From positions 1 through 16,667 of the forward strand of contig CBFHXS010000054.1 in the NCBI GenBank assembly GCA_965659845.1: a stretch of 16,667 nt of DNA, in the 5' to 3' direction. Both the position numbers and the translations under genes were made by a program. Under the pieces are notes generated by a model that searched no databases, was not told the DNA's origin, and saw nothing but the letters and a program-made list of their open reading frames with translations. Origin of the DNA: Brumimicrobium sp965659845. GTDB taxonomy: Bacteria > Bacteroidota > Bacteroidia > Flavobacteriales_D > Crocinitomicaceae. Positions 7,905 to 14,452 of this stretch are shown piece by piece (the first letter of the stretch is position 1; every line of letters starts with the position of its first letter).

Positions 7905-8793
7905 ATAATCTTCCTGCTCTAATATTCTTAAACTCTTCGATTAATGCAGAAAGTCTCTTTTCATGATACTTAAGAAAATACTCAGCATCATCCATTAAAC
8001 GCTGAATATTCTCAGGGGAAGCATTATCCATTGCCTGATCAGCTGTTCGTAACTCAGCTTGAAGCCTGCGGTAGATGAAGTGTCTATCTTTCTCAGCAAT
8101 ATCAATCATCTCATTGTGCGTATCATCAACACGCTTTTCTATGTCATCGTAATTATCGCCAGTCAACTGCCCTGTTCCAAAACTCCACATCACCAAAACA
8201 TCATCTGGAAACACATGTCTAGCATTTTTGTAAGCCAAATAGGATGGATTCTTATTCGTTTCTATGCCATCCACTAACTTTCGATTATCCAGATCCACTG
8301 GGGCAAAATATCCAGGTATAGCACTGCAAGCAGCAAGTGCCTTAGCTAATGAAACCTCTCGTAACCTTTCGCTGTGGTTAACAAATAAAAAAGGTTGTTT
8401 TTTGCTTTGATCATAACTAACGAATGAAAAATAAGTAGGGATATCCTTAAGTTTTATACTGCCAAAAGTAGCTTCTAGAATCGCATTTAACGCCTGTGGT
8501 TTCCTTTCACTCATTGGATGAACATCAAACAACTGAGGACCTTTAGTTACATACAAATTCAATATATTTTCAGGAAGGAAAGCGTATTTATTTTGAACTT
8601 TCAAAAGCATTGAGGCAGCTATAATGGCACCTGTCGAGGTACCAGCAGCAAAATCTATCTTATCATTGATGCAGTTTCCTATCCGCTCTTTAATTATTAA
8701 ACGATTAAACTGACTCAATAACATTAGTGGGAGAATTCCTCGTATTCCACCTCCATCAATCGATATAATTAACCTGCGCTTCTTCATCATCAT
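7903..8793 (-). CDS. Patatin-like phospholipase / acyl hydrolase
   Basis: The 296-residue protein has the three patatin signatures: the oxyanion loop DGGGIRG (13-19), the nucleophile elbow GTSTG with S53, and the catalytic Asp D175 in LVDGIETNKNPSYLA. The Ser-Asp dyad is therefore complete. Patatin enzymes release fatty acids from glycerolipids, but the natural substrate cannot be read here. No signal peptide or membrane segment is visible, so it is probably cytoplasmic. The product begins MMMKK; three adjacent ATGs leave the start uncertain by two codons, and 8793 is the outermost. It follows the M23 peptidase gene on the same strand after 48 nt and converges on rlmD. In other bacteria, patatin genes of this kind sometimes serve as phage-defence effectors beside a cyclase; no such partner is present here. 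Confidence 0.88.
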   Translation of the reverse strand: MMMKKRRLIISIDGGGIRGILPLMLLSQFNRLIIKERIGNCINDKIDFAAGTSTGAIIAASMLLKVQNKYAFLPENILNLYVTKGPQLFDVHPMSERKPQALNAILEATFGSIKLKDIPTYFSFVSYDQSKKQPFLFVNHSERLREVSLAKALAACSAIPGYFAPVDLDNRKLVDGIETNKNPSYLAYKNARHVFPDDVLVMWSFGTGQLTGDNYDDIEKRVDDTHNEMIDIAEKDRHFIYRRLQAELRTADQAMDNASPENIQRLMDDAEYFLKYHEKRLSALIEEFKNIRAGRL

Positions 8794-8841
8794 TTAAGAT
8801 AATTAAAAAAGCTAGAATATTTACTAAAAATAAGAAGTAAA

Positions 8842-9762
8842 TTATTGAACTCTGAGTGTTCTTCCCACTCGAAGCGTTGTAGTTGGCCGAATTTTATTGA
8901 GTCTACAAATCTGACCCACCGTAGTTTTATGTTTTCTAGCTATCAGCGTTAGATTATCTCCGCTTCTAATTCTATAGTAAGCCTCTCCTCCACCAGCGAT
9001 TGCAGCATAAGATGGTGAAGCACCTGGCCTAAATAATCCCGCATGAATGAATAAATTTTCATTTCGAACGCACTTCTTTTTGAAATCAATTATTTCTTCT
9101 GGATTTAAAGGTGCGTCATAAAATCTCGTTTCAAAATGAAGGTGAGAACCATATGAATGACCTGTATTTCCTCCTTTACCTATTAGCTCGCCCGCTTTCA
9201 CCTCTTGATTCGGAACAACATCTAACTCGCTCAAATGAGCATAGAAGGTTTCTAGTCCATTATAGTGACGTATAACTACTAAGTTACCGAATCCAGCATC
9301 GTTATACTTTGCATATCGAACTTTGCCATCAAAAGCGGCTACAACGCTATCTCCAGTTTGAAGATCTATATCTATCCCATTATGGTACCTTCCACGGCGA
9401 TAACCATAACGAGAAGTTACTCTCCCATCAAAAGGCATTACAAAATTCTTGTAGAGAGAGTCTGTGACGCAGACCCATAGTGTATCTTTTAATTGCTGAA
9501 GATCATTCTGTTTATTAGAAGAATAACATTGATTTATGTCCCAAGGCCAGGTATAATTATAAGAGGTATCCATACTAAAGAACTCATGAACAGCTTCATT
9601 TAAGACACCATCAAAGTTTATATCTTCTAGGTATTCCCATGTTCTATTTTCATAGACTACCATCTTACCTTTAGGAGTATCTATAGTATCCACGACTTCT
9701 TGAGCCATCATCTCATGAGAAATCAAACACAAGAAAGATAGTAAAGTCAAAAATCTAAGCAT
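8842..9762 (-). CDS. Secreted M23-family metallopeptidase with C-terminal LysM domain
   Basis: A signal peptide (hydrophobic 1-17, probable cut after MMA at residue 20) exports this 306-residue protein. The central peptidase M23 (lysostaphin-type) domain spans about 105-225, with zinc ligands H127 and D131 (HNGIDID), H176 (YAHLSEL), and H207/H209 in GSHLHFE. All catalytic positions are present, so it should be an active peptidoglycan endopeptidase and not a degenerate EnvC-like activator. A LysM domain (about 262-305, YRIRSGDNLTLIARKHKTTV) would anchor it to peptidoglycan. The segment before the M23 domain has no recognisable fold. It is preceded by a TAnnTTTG box at 9795-9802, and the patatin gene follows in the same direction. 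Confidence 0.92.
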   Translation of the reverse strand: MLRFLTLLSFLCLISHEMMAQEVVDTIDTPKGKMVVYENRTWEYLEDINFDGVLNEAVHEFFSMDTSYNYTWPWDINQCYSSNKQNDLQQLKDTLWVCVTDSLYKNFVMPFDGRVTSRYGYRRGRYHNGIDIDLQTGDSVVAAFDGKVRYAKYNDAGFGNLVVIRHYNGLETFYAHLSELDVVPNQEVKAGELIGKGGNTGHSYGSHLHFETRFYDAPLNPEEIIDFKKKCVRNENLFIHAGLFRPGASPSYAAIAGGGEAYYRIRSGDNLTLIARKHKTTVGQICRLNKIRPTTTLRVGRTLRVQ

Positions 9763-9794
9763 CTCTTAACATTTAGCGCGCATAATTCAAGGCA

Positions 9795-9802
9795 CAAAAA
9801 TA
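9795..9802 (-). promoter_or_regulatory. Bacteroidota -7 promoter element upstream of the M23 peptidase gene
   Basis: The minus strand reads TATTTTTG, an exact TAnnTTTG match, in the 94-nt gap between the thioredoxin-like gene and the peptidase gene. It lies 32 nt before the ATG at 9762, so the leader would be about 25 nt. No clear -33 TTG is found at normal spacing. Confidence 0.45.
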
Positions 9803-9856
9803 GAAGGTTATCCGATTGATGCTAATAATGAGTGTTAAAAGTTGTAAACAGAAATG

Positions 9857-10303
9857 CTAGGAAAACTTTGGAAATAGTTCAGTAAGGGCAAGCTCTATCT
9901 TCAATTTTGATCCTTCTTGCGACCCAAAAATAGAGTACAAAACTTTACCTTTCTTATTTGTAATGATCCAATGAGGAGTTCCTTCGCAATTAAAATATTC
10001 GTAGACTCGATTATCTATGTCTCTATATATTGAAAAAGGCGGTTCGCCATCTGTAAATACAGATTTGATTTCAGCTATATCCTCTTTTCGTCTTCCCAAG
10101 CTAACGTGGATCACAATGAATTTAAAACCATTGTTTTTCTTGGATAATTCATAACCATAAGGAATAGCACGGCCGGTGCAACCTAGACAGTTGGTATTGT
10201 AAAAAAGAACAAGGTTAGTTTCTTCTGAATTCAACTCCGACCAATTAAAGGTATTTCCTTCCAAATCGATTAGAGAATCATCAGTATTTCGTCCAACTTG
10301 CAT
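9857..10303 (-). CDS. Thioredoxin-fold (TlpA/AhpC-TSA-like) redox protein
   Basis: This 148-residue protein has the layout of a redoxin: an N-terminal substrate-like segment (VGRNTDDSLIDLEGNTFNW), a beta strand leading into the CxxC active site C39-L-G-C42, and a cis-proline at P110 (EGTPHWIITNKKGKV) followed by a glycine-rich strand. It should carry out thiol-disulfide exchange. There is no signal peptide or lipobox, so it is predicted to be cytoplasmic, unlike most TlpA/ResA proteins; it may be one of the soluble, peroxiredoxin-like members. The start is fixed by an in-frame TAA four to six bases upstream of the ATG. It is the first gene after the tRNA-Pro tail repeat, with no TAnnTTTG box of its own that I can find. 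The precise partner is unknown. Confidence 0.78.
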   Translation of the reverse strand: MQVGRNTDDSLIDLEGNTFNWSELNSEETNLVLFYNTNCLGCTGRAIPYGYELSKKNNGFKFIVIHVSLGRRKEDIAEIKSVFTDGEPPFSIYRDIDNRVYEYFNCEGTPHWIITNKKGKVLYSIFGSQEGSKLKIELALTELFPKFS

Positions 10304-10324
10304 ATCTTATTATTGTATTACTGA

Positions 10325-10473
10325 CGTCAAAAAATCTGTCGGGATGAGAGGATTACCTCCACTTCGGTCGGTGCTTTCGTCGCATACTCCTCAGGTTGAA
10401 GGTTCAAACCCGATCCCTGTGGATCTTTTTCCTTCGTCAAAAAATCTGTCGGGATGAGAGGATTTGAACCTCC
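10325..10473. repeat. Direct and inverted copies of the tRNA-Pro 3' tail forming a compact repeat
   Basis: A 30-base stretch beginning CGTCAAAAAATCTGTCGGGA is present at 10325-10354 and again at 10435-10464, exactly 110 nt apart. Both copies then continue to ACCTCC (10355-10360 and 10468-10473), but the left copy lacks the three T-loop bases TGA. The right copy is the T-arm and acceptor 3' strand of the intact tRNA-Pro plus its downstream flank. Between them, 10401-10417 (GGTTCAAACCCGATCCC) is a diverged, inverted copy of the same tail. The left and inverted copies could pair as a long hairpin around a 40-nt centre (10361-10400). No integrase or transposase is nearby. Possible origins are a relic of tRNA-targeted integration, a small dispersed element, or a tRNA 3' terminator structure. 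Confidence 0.75.
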
Positions 10474-10523
10474 GATCTCTCGCCCCCCAGACGAGCACTT
10501 TAACCGAACTAAGCTACATCCCG
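10449..10523 (-). tRNA. tRNA-Pro (anticodon GGG)
   Basis: The minus strand folds as a complete cloverleaf: acceptor CGGGATG/CATCCCG (perfect), D arm GCTT/AAGT with a GG-containing loop, anticodon stem CTCGT/GCGAG around the loop CTGGGGG, a five-base variable loop, and T arm GGAGG-TTCAAAT-CCTCT. U33 is followed by GGG at 34-36, which reads CCC and CCU proline codons. The discriminator base is A (position 10449), and CCA is not encoded, so it must be added after transcription. A TATCTTTG promoter box ends 8 nt upstream. The gene sits 32 nt downstream of the tandem-FKBP gene on the same strand and is followed by the tail repeat. Confidence 0.96.
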
Positions 10524-10531
10524 ATCTTGAA

Positions 10532-10539
10532 CAAAGATA
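10532..10539 (-). promoter_or_regulatory. Bacteroidota -7 promoter element of tRNA-Pro
   Basis: The minus strand reads TATCTTTG, an exact TAnnTTTG match, 8 nt before the first base of the mature tRNA. That spacing fits transcription starting a few bases ahead of the 5' end. The box lies between the stop codon of the tandem-FKBP gene and the tRNA, so the tRNA need not rely on read-through. The same eight bases occur upstream of tsaE. Confidence 0.6.
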
Positions 10540-10555
10540 GTAAAGAACTGGCTAA

Positions 10556-11428
10556 TTATTTTTGCTTTATTACCTTTTCTATTCTAATATCATAAAGTAA
10601 ATCCTCACCCGGTTTTACAAGTTCTTTCAGCCCTTTATTATCGTATGCTTCACGAGACGGAATATAAACCAACAATTTATCGCCTTCTCTTGCGAAATAA
10701 AGTGCTTTATAAAGTCCTGGAACAATATTTCCATCGCCCATCACTAAATGAAAAGGTGTACTTCTTTGGTAACTATTGTCATACCTTGGTGTAGAGGTTG
10801 AACTAACCCAGTAATCAAGATAAACTTCGTCTTTAAAATCGATTGAGTCACCTGGCTGCTTCTTTTCATCTACTTTCCAGATTTTTATTCCATCAACTTC
10901 TTTTATTGGCTCCATGATATCGAGCACTCGAAGAGATAAAATATTATTTGAATTTGGAGGAACTATTCCTTTGATTCCTTTTTCTCCTCTCGCAAGTTTG
11001 GCAGGAATAAATATATCAACATCATCACCTACTCTCAGATGTTCCAGAGCAATATCCCATCCTGGTGTTTGTTGCCCCCAACCCACTGCATATGGCAAAT
11101 AAGGACGTTTCACAAGATGATTTCCATCATATACAGTTCCATCCTCAAGTTTATTTCGATAATCAATTTTTATGACCTCTCCTTTTTTAAGTTTCTTCCC
11201 TTCTCCTTTCTTAAACCATGTAATTCTTATTCCATTTTCCAATGAAATAGAATCTTGACGCACCTCTTCTTGAGTTACCTCATCATTTGTCTTAGCTTCA
11301 GTCTTATTGGAAGTCGTATCAATTTCAACATTCTCATCTAACTCTTTAATATCTTCATCAGATTTTACCCCCTCAACGTTACACGAGAAAATAGAAAGAA
11401 TAAGAGCGAAGAATAAAACAGTTTTCAT
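10556..11428 (-). CDS. Lipoprotein with two FKBP-type peptidyl-prolyl isomerase domains
   Basis: A lipoprotein signal peptide ends at C16 (LSIFSC), followed by a long acidic linker to about residue 60. Two FKBP folds follow. Domain 1 (about 65-172) keeps the main pocket residues: Y90, the YDG segment at 100-102, W124 in TPGWDIALEHL and the IPP-type loop. Domain 2 (about 177-287) has L239 where the pocket Trp should be (VPGLYKAL), so only the first domain is likely to be an efficient prolyl isomerase; the second may serve as a chaperone. The protein should be anchored in the envelope and help fold exported or outer-membrane proteins. It starts 1 nt after the stop of the GldI-like gene and is the last protein gene of the cluster before tRNA-Pro. 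Confidence 0.88.
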   Translation of the reverse strand: MKTVLFFALILSIFSCNVEGVKSDEDIKELDENVEIDTTSNKTEAKTNDEVTQEEVRQDSISLENGIRITWFKKGEGKKLKKGEVIKIDYRNKLEDGTVYDGNHLVKRPYLPYAVGWGQQTPGWDIALEHLRVGDDVDIFIPAKLARGEKGIKGIVPPNSNNILSLRVLDIMEPIKEVDGIKIWKVDEKKQPGDSIDFKDEVYLDYWVSSTSTPRYDNSYQRSTPFHLVMGDGNIVPGLYKALYFAREGDKLLVYIPSREAYDNKGLKELVKPGEDLLYDIRIEKVIKQK

Positions 11429-11429
11429 A

Positions 11430-11954
11430 TCAGTATATCTTTACGAGTTTCAAATCAACAACTAGTACTTGTAATGGCGGAATCTTGTTCATATCACCCA
11501 ATAGACCATGTCCGATATGACTTGGAATGATCAATTTAGCCTCATCTCCTTCTGACATATATTTGATTCCTTCCATAACACCAGTCTCTACGTCACTTTT
11601 ATCTACTTTGAATGAACTGAGCTCTCCATCCTCTGTTTTATAGATTACCTCTCCATCCAACTTTTGAACTTCAAATTCTACATCTACCTTATCTCCTTCC
11701 TTCGCTGTTTTTCCATCTAAATCTTTATAAACCCAGTAGCGAAGACCCGTACCTGATTTACTCATTTCCCATTCAGGTCGTTGCTTTAAGTAAATTTTGA
11801 TCTTAATTTCCTCTTCCTCAGTAAAGCGCTTATTTAGTTTTGTTGATTGTTCCTGGCTCCAATTAGGCTCTATCGGATTCTTTGACTCCTCATCCTCACA
11901 AGAGACAAGGCAACTTAAAATTAATCCAAGAAGAATTACATTAAAAACCTTCAT
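11430..11954 (-). CDS. gldI: GldI-like FKBP-type lipoprotein
   Basis: Starting at 11954 gives 174 residues with a clean lipoprotein signal peptide (MKVFNVILLGLILSCLVSC, lipid Cys C19, then EDEE). A longer frame up to 12074 exists but runs into the nrnA-like gene and puts the signal peptide in the middle, so I reject it. After a helical stretch, a single FKBP domain covers about 85-172 (GDKVDVEFEVQKLDGEVIY, IIPSHIGHGLLGDMNKIPP). This resembles GldI, a lipoprotein PPIase needed for gliding and type IX secretion in Flavobacterium, and the place next to an nrnA-type gene fits. The pocket Trp is replaced (VETGVMEGIK), suggesting chaperone-like activity. An acidic run after the Cys may act as a surface-export signal. 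Assignment to GldI itself, not a paralogue, is inference. Confidence 0.75.
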   Translation of the reverse strand: MKVFNVILLGLILSCLVSCEDEESKNPIEPNWSQEQSTKLNKRFTEEEEIKIKIYLKQRPEWEMSKSGTGLRYWVYKDLDGKTAKEGDKVDVEFEVQKLDGEVIYKTEDGELSSFKVDKSDVETGVMEGIKYMSEGDEAKLIIPSHIGHGLLGDMNKIPPLQVLVVDLKLVKIY

Positions 11955-11964
11955 AAAAATACAA

Positions 11965-12963
11965 TTAAAGAACTGCTTTAATCCTGTCAATTGCCTCTTG
12001 CATCGTTCCTTCCCATTTACCTCCTGCAGCATTGGCATGACCACCTCCACTGAAATTTTCCTGGGCGATAACATTTACTGGATTGTCCTTTCCTTTAGAA
12101 CGAAAAGATATTTTAATTATTCCATCACTCTCTTTCAAAAATATTGATCGAGTAACACCAACAATTGATAATCCAACGTTAACGAGACCTTCTGTATCTC
12201 CTTTTTGATAATCAAATTGATCTAAGTCTTTTTTAGTAAGACTCATAATGGCAGTTTCTCCATTATTAAATAATTCTAACTTTTCGTTGATTGTATACCC
12301 CCTTAACTTCAATCGGTCTAAGGTATTTGTATCAAATACAGATTCGTGAACCACATAGTTTTTTACTCCCGCTTTGATCAATTTCGCGATAATTTCATGT
12401 GTTTCAGCGGTAACACTTGAAAACCTAAAAGAACCTGTATCGGTCATTATACCGCAGTACAAAGGAGTTCCTATCTCCTCATCAAGTGAGGCCTCATCCC
12501 CCATGGCTAAAATTAATTCCACGATTAACTGAGCTGTTGAACATGCACTTGTATCCGAAAATGTAAGATCAAATTCATCACTTGGGTTTAAATGATGATC
12601 AATCATCACTTTTTTCCCTTTGGCGTTTCTTAAAAGTTCTGATAACTTTCCAACCCTAGAGGTATCATTAAAGTCTAAGCAAAATATCAAATCGGCTTCA
12701 TTCAACTTTTTAGTAACTTCCGTGAAATGATCCTCTCCATTGAAAATAGAAAATATATCAGTTATCCATTCCAAAAAATGTGGCGCTGGGTCTGGATGAC
12801 AAACATCCACTTCAAAACCTTTCTTTTTTAAATATTGATACAGACCAAGTGAGCTACCTATAGAATCACCATCTGGTGATTTATGAGCAACAATTACACA
12901 CTTTGGGTCATTTTTTAAATAATCCTTCAGCGGAGCAAGTTTTTGCTCTTCAAATATTGACAT
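11965..12963 (-). CDS. nrnA: NrnA-like DHH/DHHA1 phosphoesterase (nanoRNase / pAp phosphatase)
   Basis: The 332 residues carry the full DHH set: motif I AHKSPDGDSIGS (H27, D31, D33), motif II CLDFND (D97), motif III IDHH (D122-H123-H124) and motif IV MTDTGSFRF (D175). The C-terminal DHHA1 substrate domain has the GGGHANAAG signature at 306-314. This fits NrnA-type enzymes, which cut 2-5 nt RNAs to mononucleotides and dephosphorylate 3',5'-pAp in the cytoplasm. Cyclic-di-AMP/pApA phosphodiesterases share this core, but the N-terminal membrane and GGDEF parts of GdpP are absent. It starts 12 nt after the small secreted protein gene and stops 10 nt before the GldI-like gene, so it appears to be part of one transcript. 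Confidence 0.92.
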   Translation of the reverse strand: MSIFEEQKLAPLKDYLKNDPKCVIVAHKSPDGDSIGSSLGLYQYLKKKGFEVDVCHPDPAPHFLEWITDIFSIFNGEDHFTEVTKKLNEADLIFCLDFNDTSRVGKLSELLRNAKGKKVMIDHHLNPSDEFDLTFSDTSACSTAQLIVELILAMGDEASLDEEIGTPLYCGIMTDTGSFRFSSVTAETHEIIAKLIKAGVKNYVVHESVFDTNTLDRLKLRGYTINEKLELFNNGETAIMSLTKKDLDQFDYQKGDTEGLVNVGLSIVGVTRSIFLKESDGIIKISFRSKGKDNPVNVIAQENFSGGGHANAAGGKWEGTMQEAIDRIKAVL

Positions 12964-12975
12964 AAATTTGTTGGC

Positions 12976-13473
12976 TTATTTTAATCCTAGTTCTTCAGGA
13001 CGCTTTGCTTCAATGAATACAACTACGCATTGCATGAGCTTCGAATCTTCTGCTCCTTTAAGTTTGATACGTACTTCGAGCTTTTTAGTCCTTCTCGAAA
13101 AGAATACCGCTTGCTGACTTTCATCACTCGTTTCAGAGTCATAAAACACCACATCAACCCTCTTGTAGGTCATTTTACCATTTTGCTCGACTTTACGAAC
13201 TTCAGATCCAACCAGCTGAAAATCTACATTTTCTTTTGAAAATTGGTCATTCCCTGAAACTACAGTTACTCTGTATTGCATGCCACCTTGAGCAATGATA
13301 TTCATCTCATAAGTATCACCTGGGCGCAATGGACCAGACTTAGACTGAGAGTTATCACCCCAACCTTCACTGTAATCTGCCTGAATCACATCATATGGAC
13401 GAGGACATTGTGCAATAGCAACTGAGGATGACAAAAATAAAATCCCGATAAATATTCCTATAATTCTTAACAT
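12976..13473 (-). CDS. Small secreted protein of unknown function
   Basis: The 165-residue product starts with a typical signal peptide (hydrophobic residues 3-20, AIA|Q cut after A21). The mature part is mostly predicted beta strands: LRPGDTYEMNIIAQGGMQYRV, then a segment alternating charged and hydrophobic residues (KRVDVVFYDSE, KKLEVRIKLKG) and MQCVVVFIEAKRPEEL at the end. It has two Cys in the mature part, near the start (C23) and near the end, which might form a disulfide. I do not recognise a named domain. It lies 13 nt after the 301-residue lipoprotein gene. I recall similar pairs of a helical lipoprotein and a small secreted beta protein in other Bacteroidota, so the two may work together; that is inference. 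Its likely location is the periplasm. Confidence 0.75.
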   Translation of the reverse strand: MLRIIGIFIGILFLSSSVAIAQCPRPYDVIQADYSEGWGDNSQSKSGPLRPGDTYEMNIIAQGGMQYRVTVVSGNDQFSKENVDFQLVGSEVRKVEQNGKMTYKRVDVVFYDSETSDESQQAVFFSRRTKKLEVRIKLKGAEDSKLMQCVVVFIEAKRPEELGLK

Positions 13474-13486
13474 ATCTTACTCAGTT

Positions 13487-14392
13487 TTACGAGATGATTT
13501 CACCTCTGATTTCGTTGATTAATGACTTTAGGTTATTGTAAGAATCTTCAGTGAAAATACATGCATCACCTCCATCAAGGATGATCATTTCACCTTCCCC
13601 CTTATCAACCTCTAATGAAGACTCTCTGCAATCAAGCATGTCGTATGCTTCGCTTAGCTTATTTAGGTAAGTTTCAACTTGTTTCACTCCTTCATCATCA
13701 TTATAATCGCTTACAAACCCCATCAGATTCTCCATAACATATCGTTGATCAACGATATATTCTTGAATCTCAAAGTTTTCTTCATATTCACCTGACGCAT
13801 TAAAAAGAATGTGCATCGTTTCTATCCAAGAACCAGCTAGAATCATTGACAATTCAGCCCCTTTCTCATTAGCAATCATCTGATCATAAATCGTCAAATA
13901 ATTGTCTGATGTAAGGTCAAAAAGCTTGTCGCTATCCGCGCCAATTTCTTCAACTTTTTTCAATAAGTCTTCACCATACACTTTGGTTATATCGAGCTCT
14001 TGTCCCATCTCATCCAAAGTAGAAACGTAATCCAGAAAAACCTTTTTGCCTTGATCATAACGCATCATGTATGATGCATCAGATAAGAATACTCCAAAAT
14101 TCATTGCAAGTTTTTCACGACTTGTGTACTCTGACATGTTAGACAGTTCATTTGCAGTCGTCGGATCAACTTCTCCTCCGAGTGCTCTAAGTAGATCAAA
14201 TTGCTCACTTGGTGAAGGAATAGAGTACACCACTTCATTCTTTGGCTCCTTATCTTCGTCGTTATTTTCTTCTTGATTTTCGGTTGGAATATCAACTTTT
14301 TTCTTCTCCTCTGAGTCGTTGTTACAAGAAAACGCACCTAATAGGAGTACAGAAGAAATTATAAGTGTTAGCTTATTCATATAAATGTTCAT
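13487..14392 (-). CDS. Acidic, helix-rich lipoprotein of unknown function
   Basis: The product has a lipoprotein signal peptide with lipid Cys C23 (GAFSC). An acidic, low-complexity linker follows to about residue 53 (NNDSEEKKK, EENNDEDKEPKNE). From YSIPSPSEQFDLLRALGG onward it is almost wholly helical, including VFLSDASYMMRYDQGKK and MILAGSWIETMHILFNASG. C255 and C278 could form a disulfide. It resembles an uncharacterised Bacteroidota lipoprotein family I recall only by its SIPSP-type opening and AGSWIE motif; no function is known to me. Two starts are possible: 14392 (used here) and 14380, the second giving a more typical 18-residue signal peptide. A TAnnTTTG box lies just upstream, making this the likely first gene of the five-gene cluster. 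The acidic run after the Cys may direct the protein to the cell surface. Confidence 0.75.
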   Translation of the reverse strand: MNIYMNKLTLIISSVLLLGAFSCNNDSEEKKKVDIPTENQEENNDEDKEPKNEVVYSIPSPSEQFDLLRALGGEVDPTTANELSNMSEYTSREKLAMNFGVFLSDASYMMRYDQGKKVFLDYVSTLDEMGQELDITKVYGEDLLKKVEEIGADSDKLFDLTSDNYLTIYDQMIANEKGAELSMILAGSWIETMHILFNASGEYEENFEIQEYIVDQRYVMENLMGFVSDYNDDEGVKQVETYLNKLSEAYDMLDCRESSLEVDKGEGEMIILDGGDACIFTEDSYNNLKSLINEIRGEIIS

Positions 14393-14403
14393 TTGTTATG
14401 AGT

Positions 14404-14411
14404 CAAATTTA
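14404..14411 (-). promoter_or_regulatory. Bacteroidota -7 promoter element of the lipoprotein-nrnA-FKBP cluster
   Basis: The minus strand reads TAAATTTG, an exact TAnnTTTG match, in the 60-nt gap between dapA and the helical lipoprotein gene. Transcription would begin about 14397, leaving about 5 nt before the ATG at 14392 or about 17 nt before the ATG at 14380. No obvious -33 TTG is seen at the usual distance. Confidence 0.45.
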
Positions 14412-14452
14412 ACCATTTTTGCCTTAATTCCTAATGAATTATAGAATCCATA

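Noticed and set aside
7903..9762. Patatin plus peptidase as an antiphage (CBASS-like) pair
   Set aside because: No CD-NTase cyclase, sensor or other defence gene is nearby. The M23/LysM protein is an ordinary secreted wall enzyme, and the patatin lacks any extra domain.
10322..10329. Palindrome TGACGTCA upstream of the thioredoxin-like gene
   Set aside because: An isolated 8-base palindrome is expected by chance, and no matching regulator site is evident elsewhere in the window.
10304..10555. Genomic island at tRNA-Pro
   Set aside because: Direct repeats are present, but only about 70 nt lie between them and there is no integrase, so at most this is a relic or a small element, not an island.
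11955..12074. Longer start for the GldI-like gene at 12074
   Set aside because: It would overlap the nrnA-like gene by over 100 nt and place a perfect lipoprotein signal peptide at residue 41. The internal ATG at 11954 is the sensible start.
14413..14452. AATTC/GAATT inverted repeat between dapA and the lipoprotein gene as an operator
   Set aside because: Only five base pairs per arm in AT-rich DNA, with no second copy to support it.
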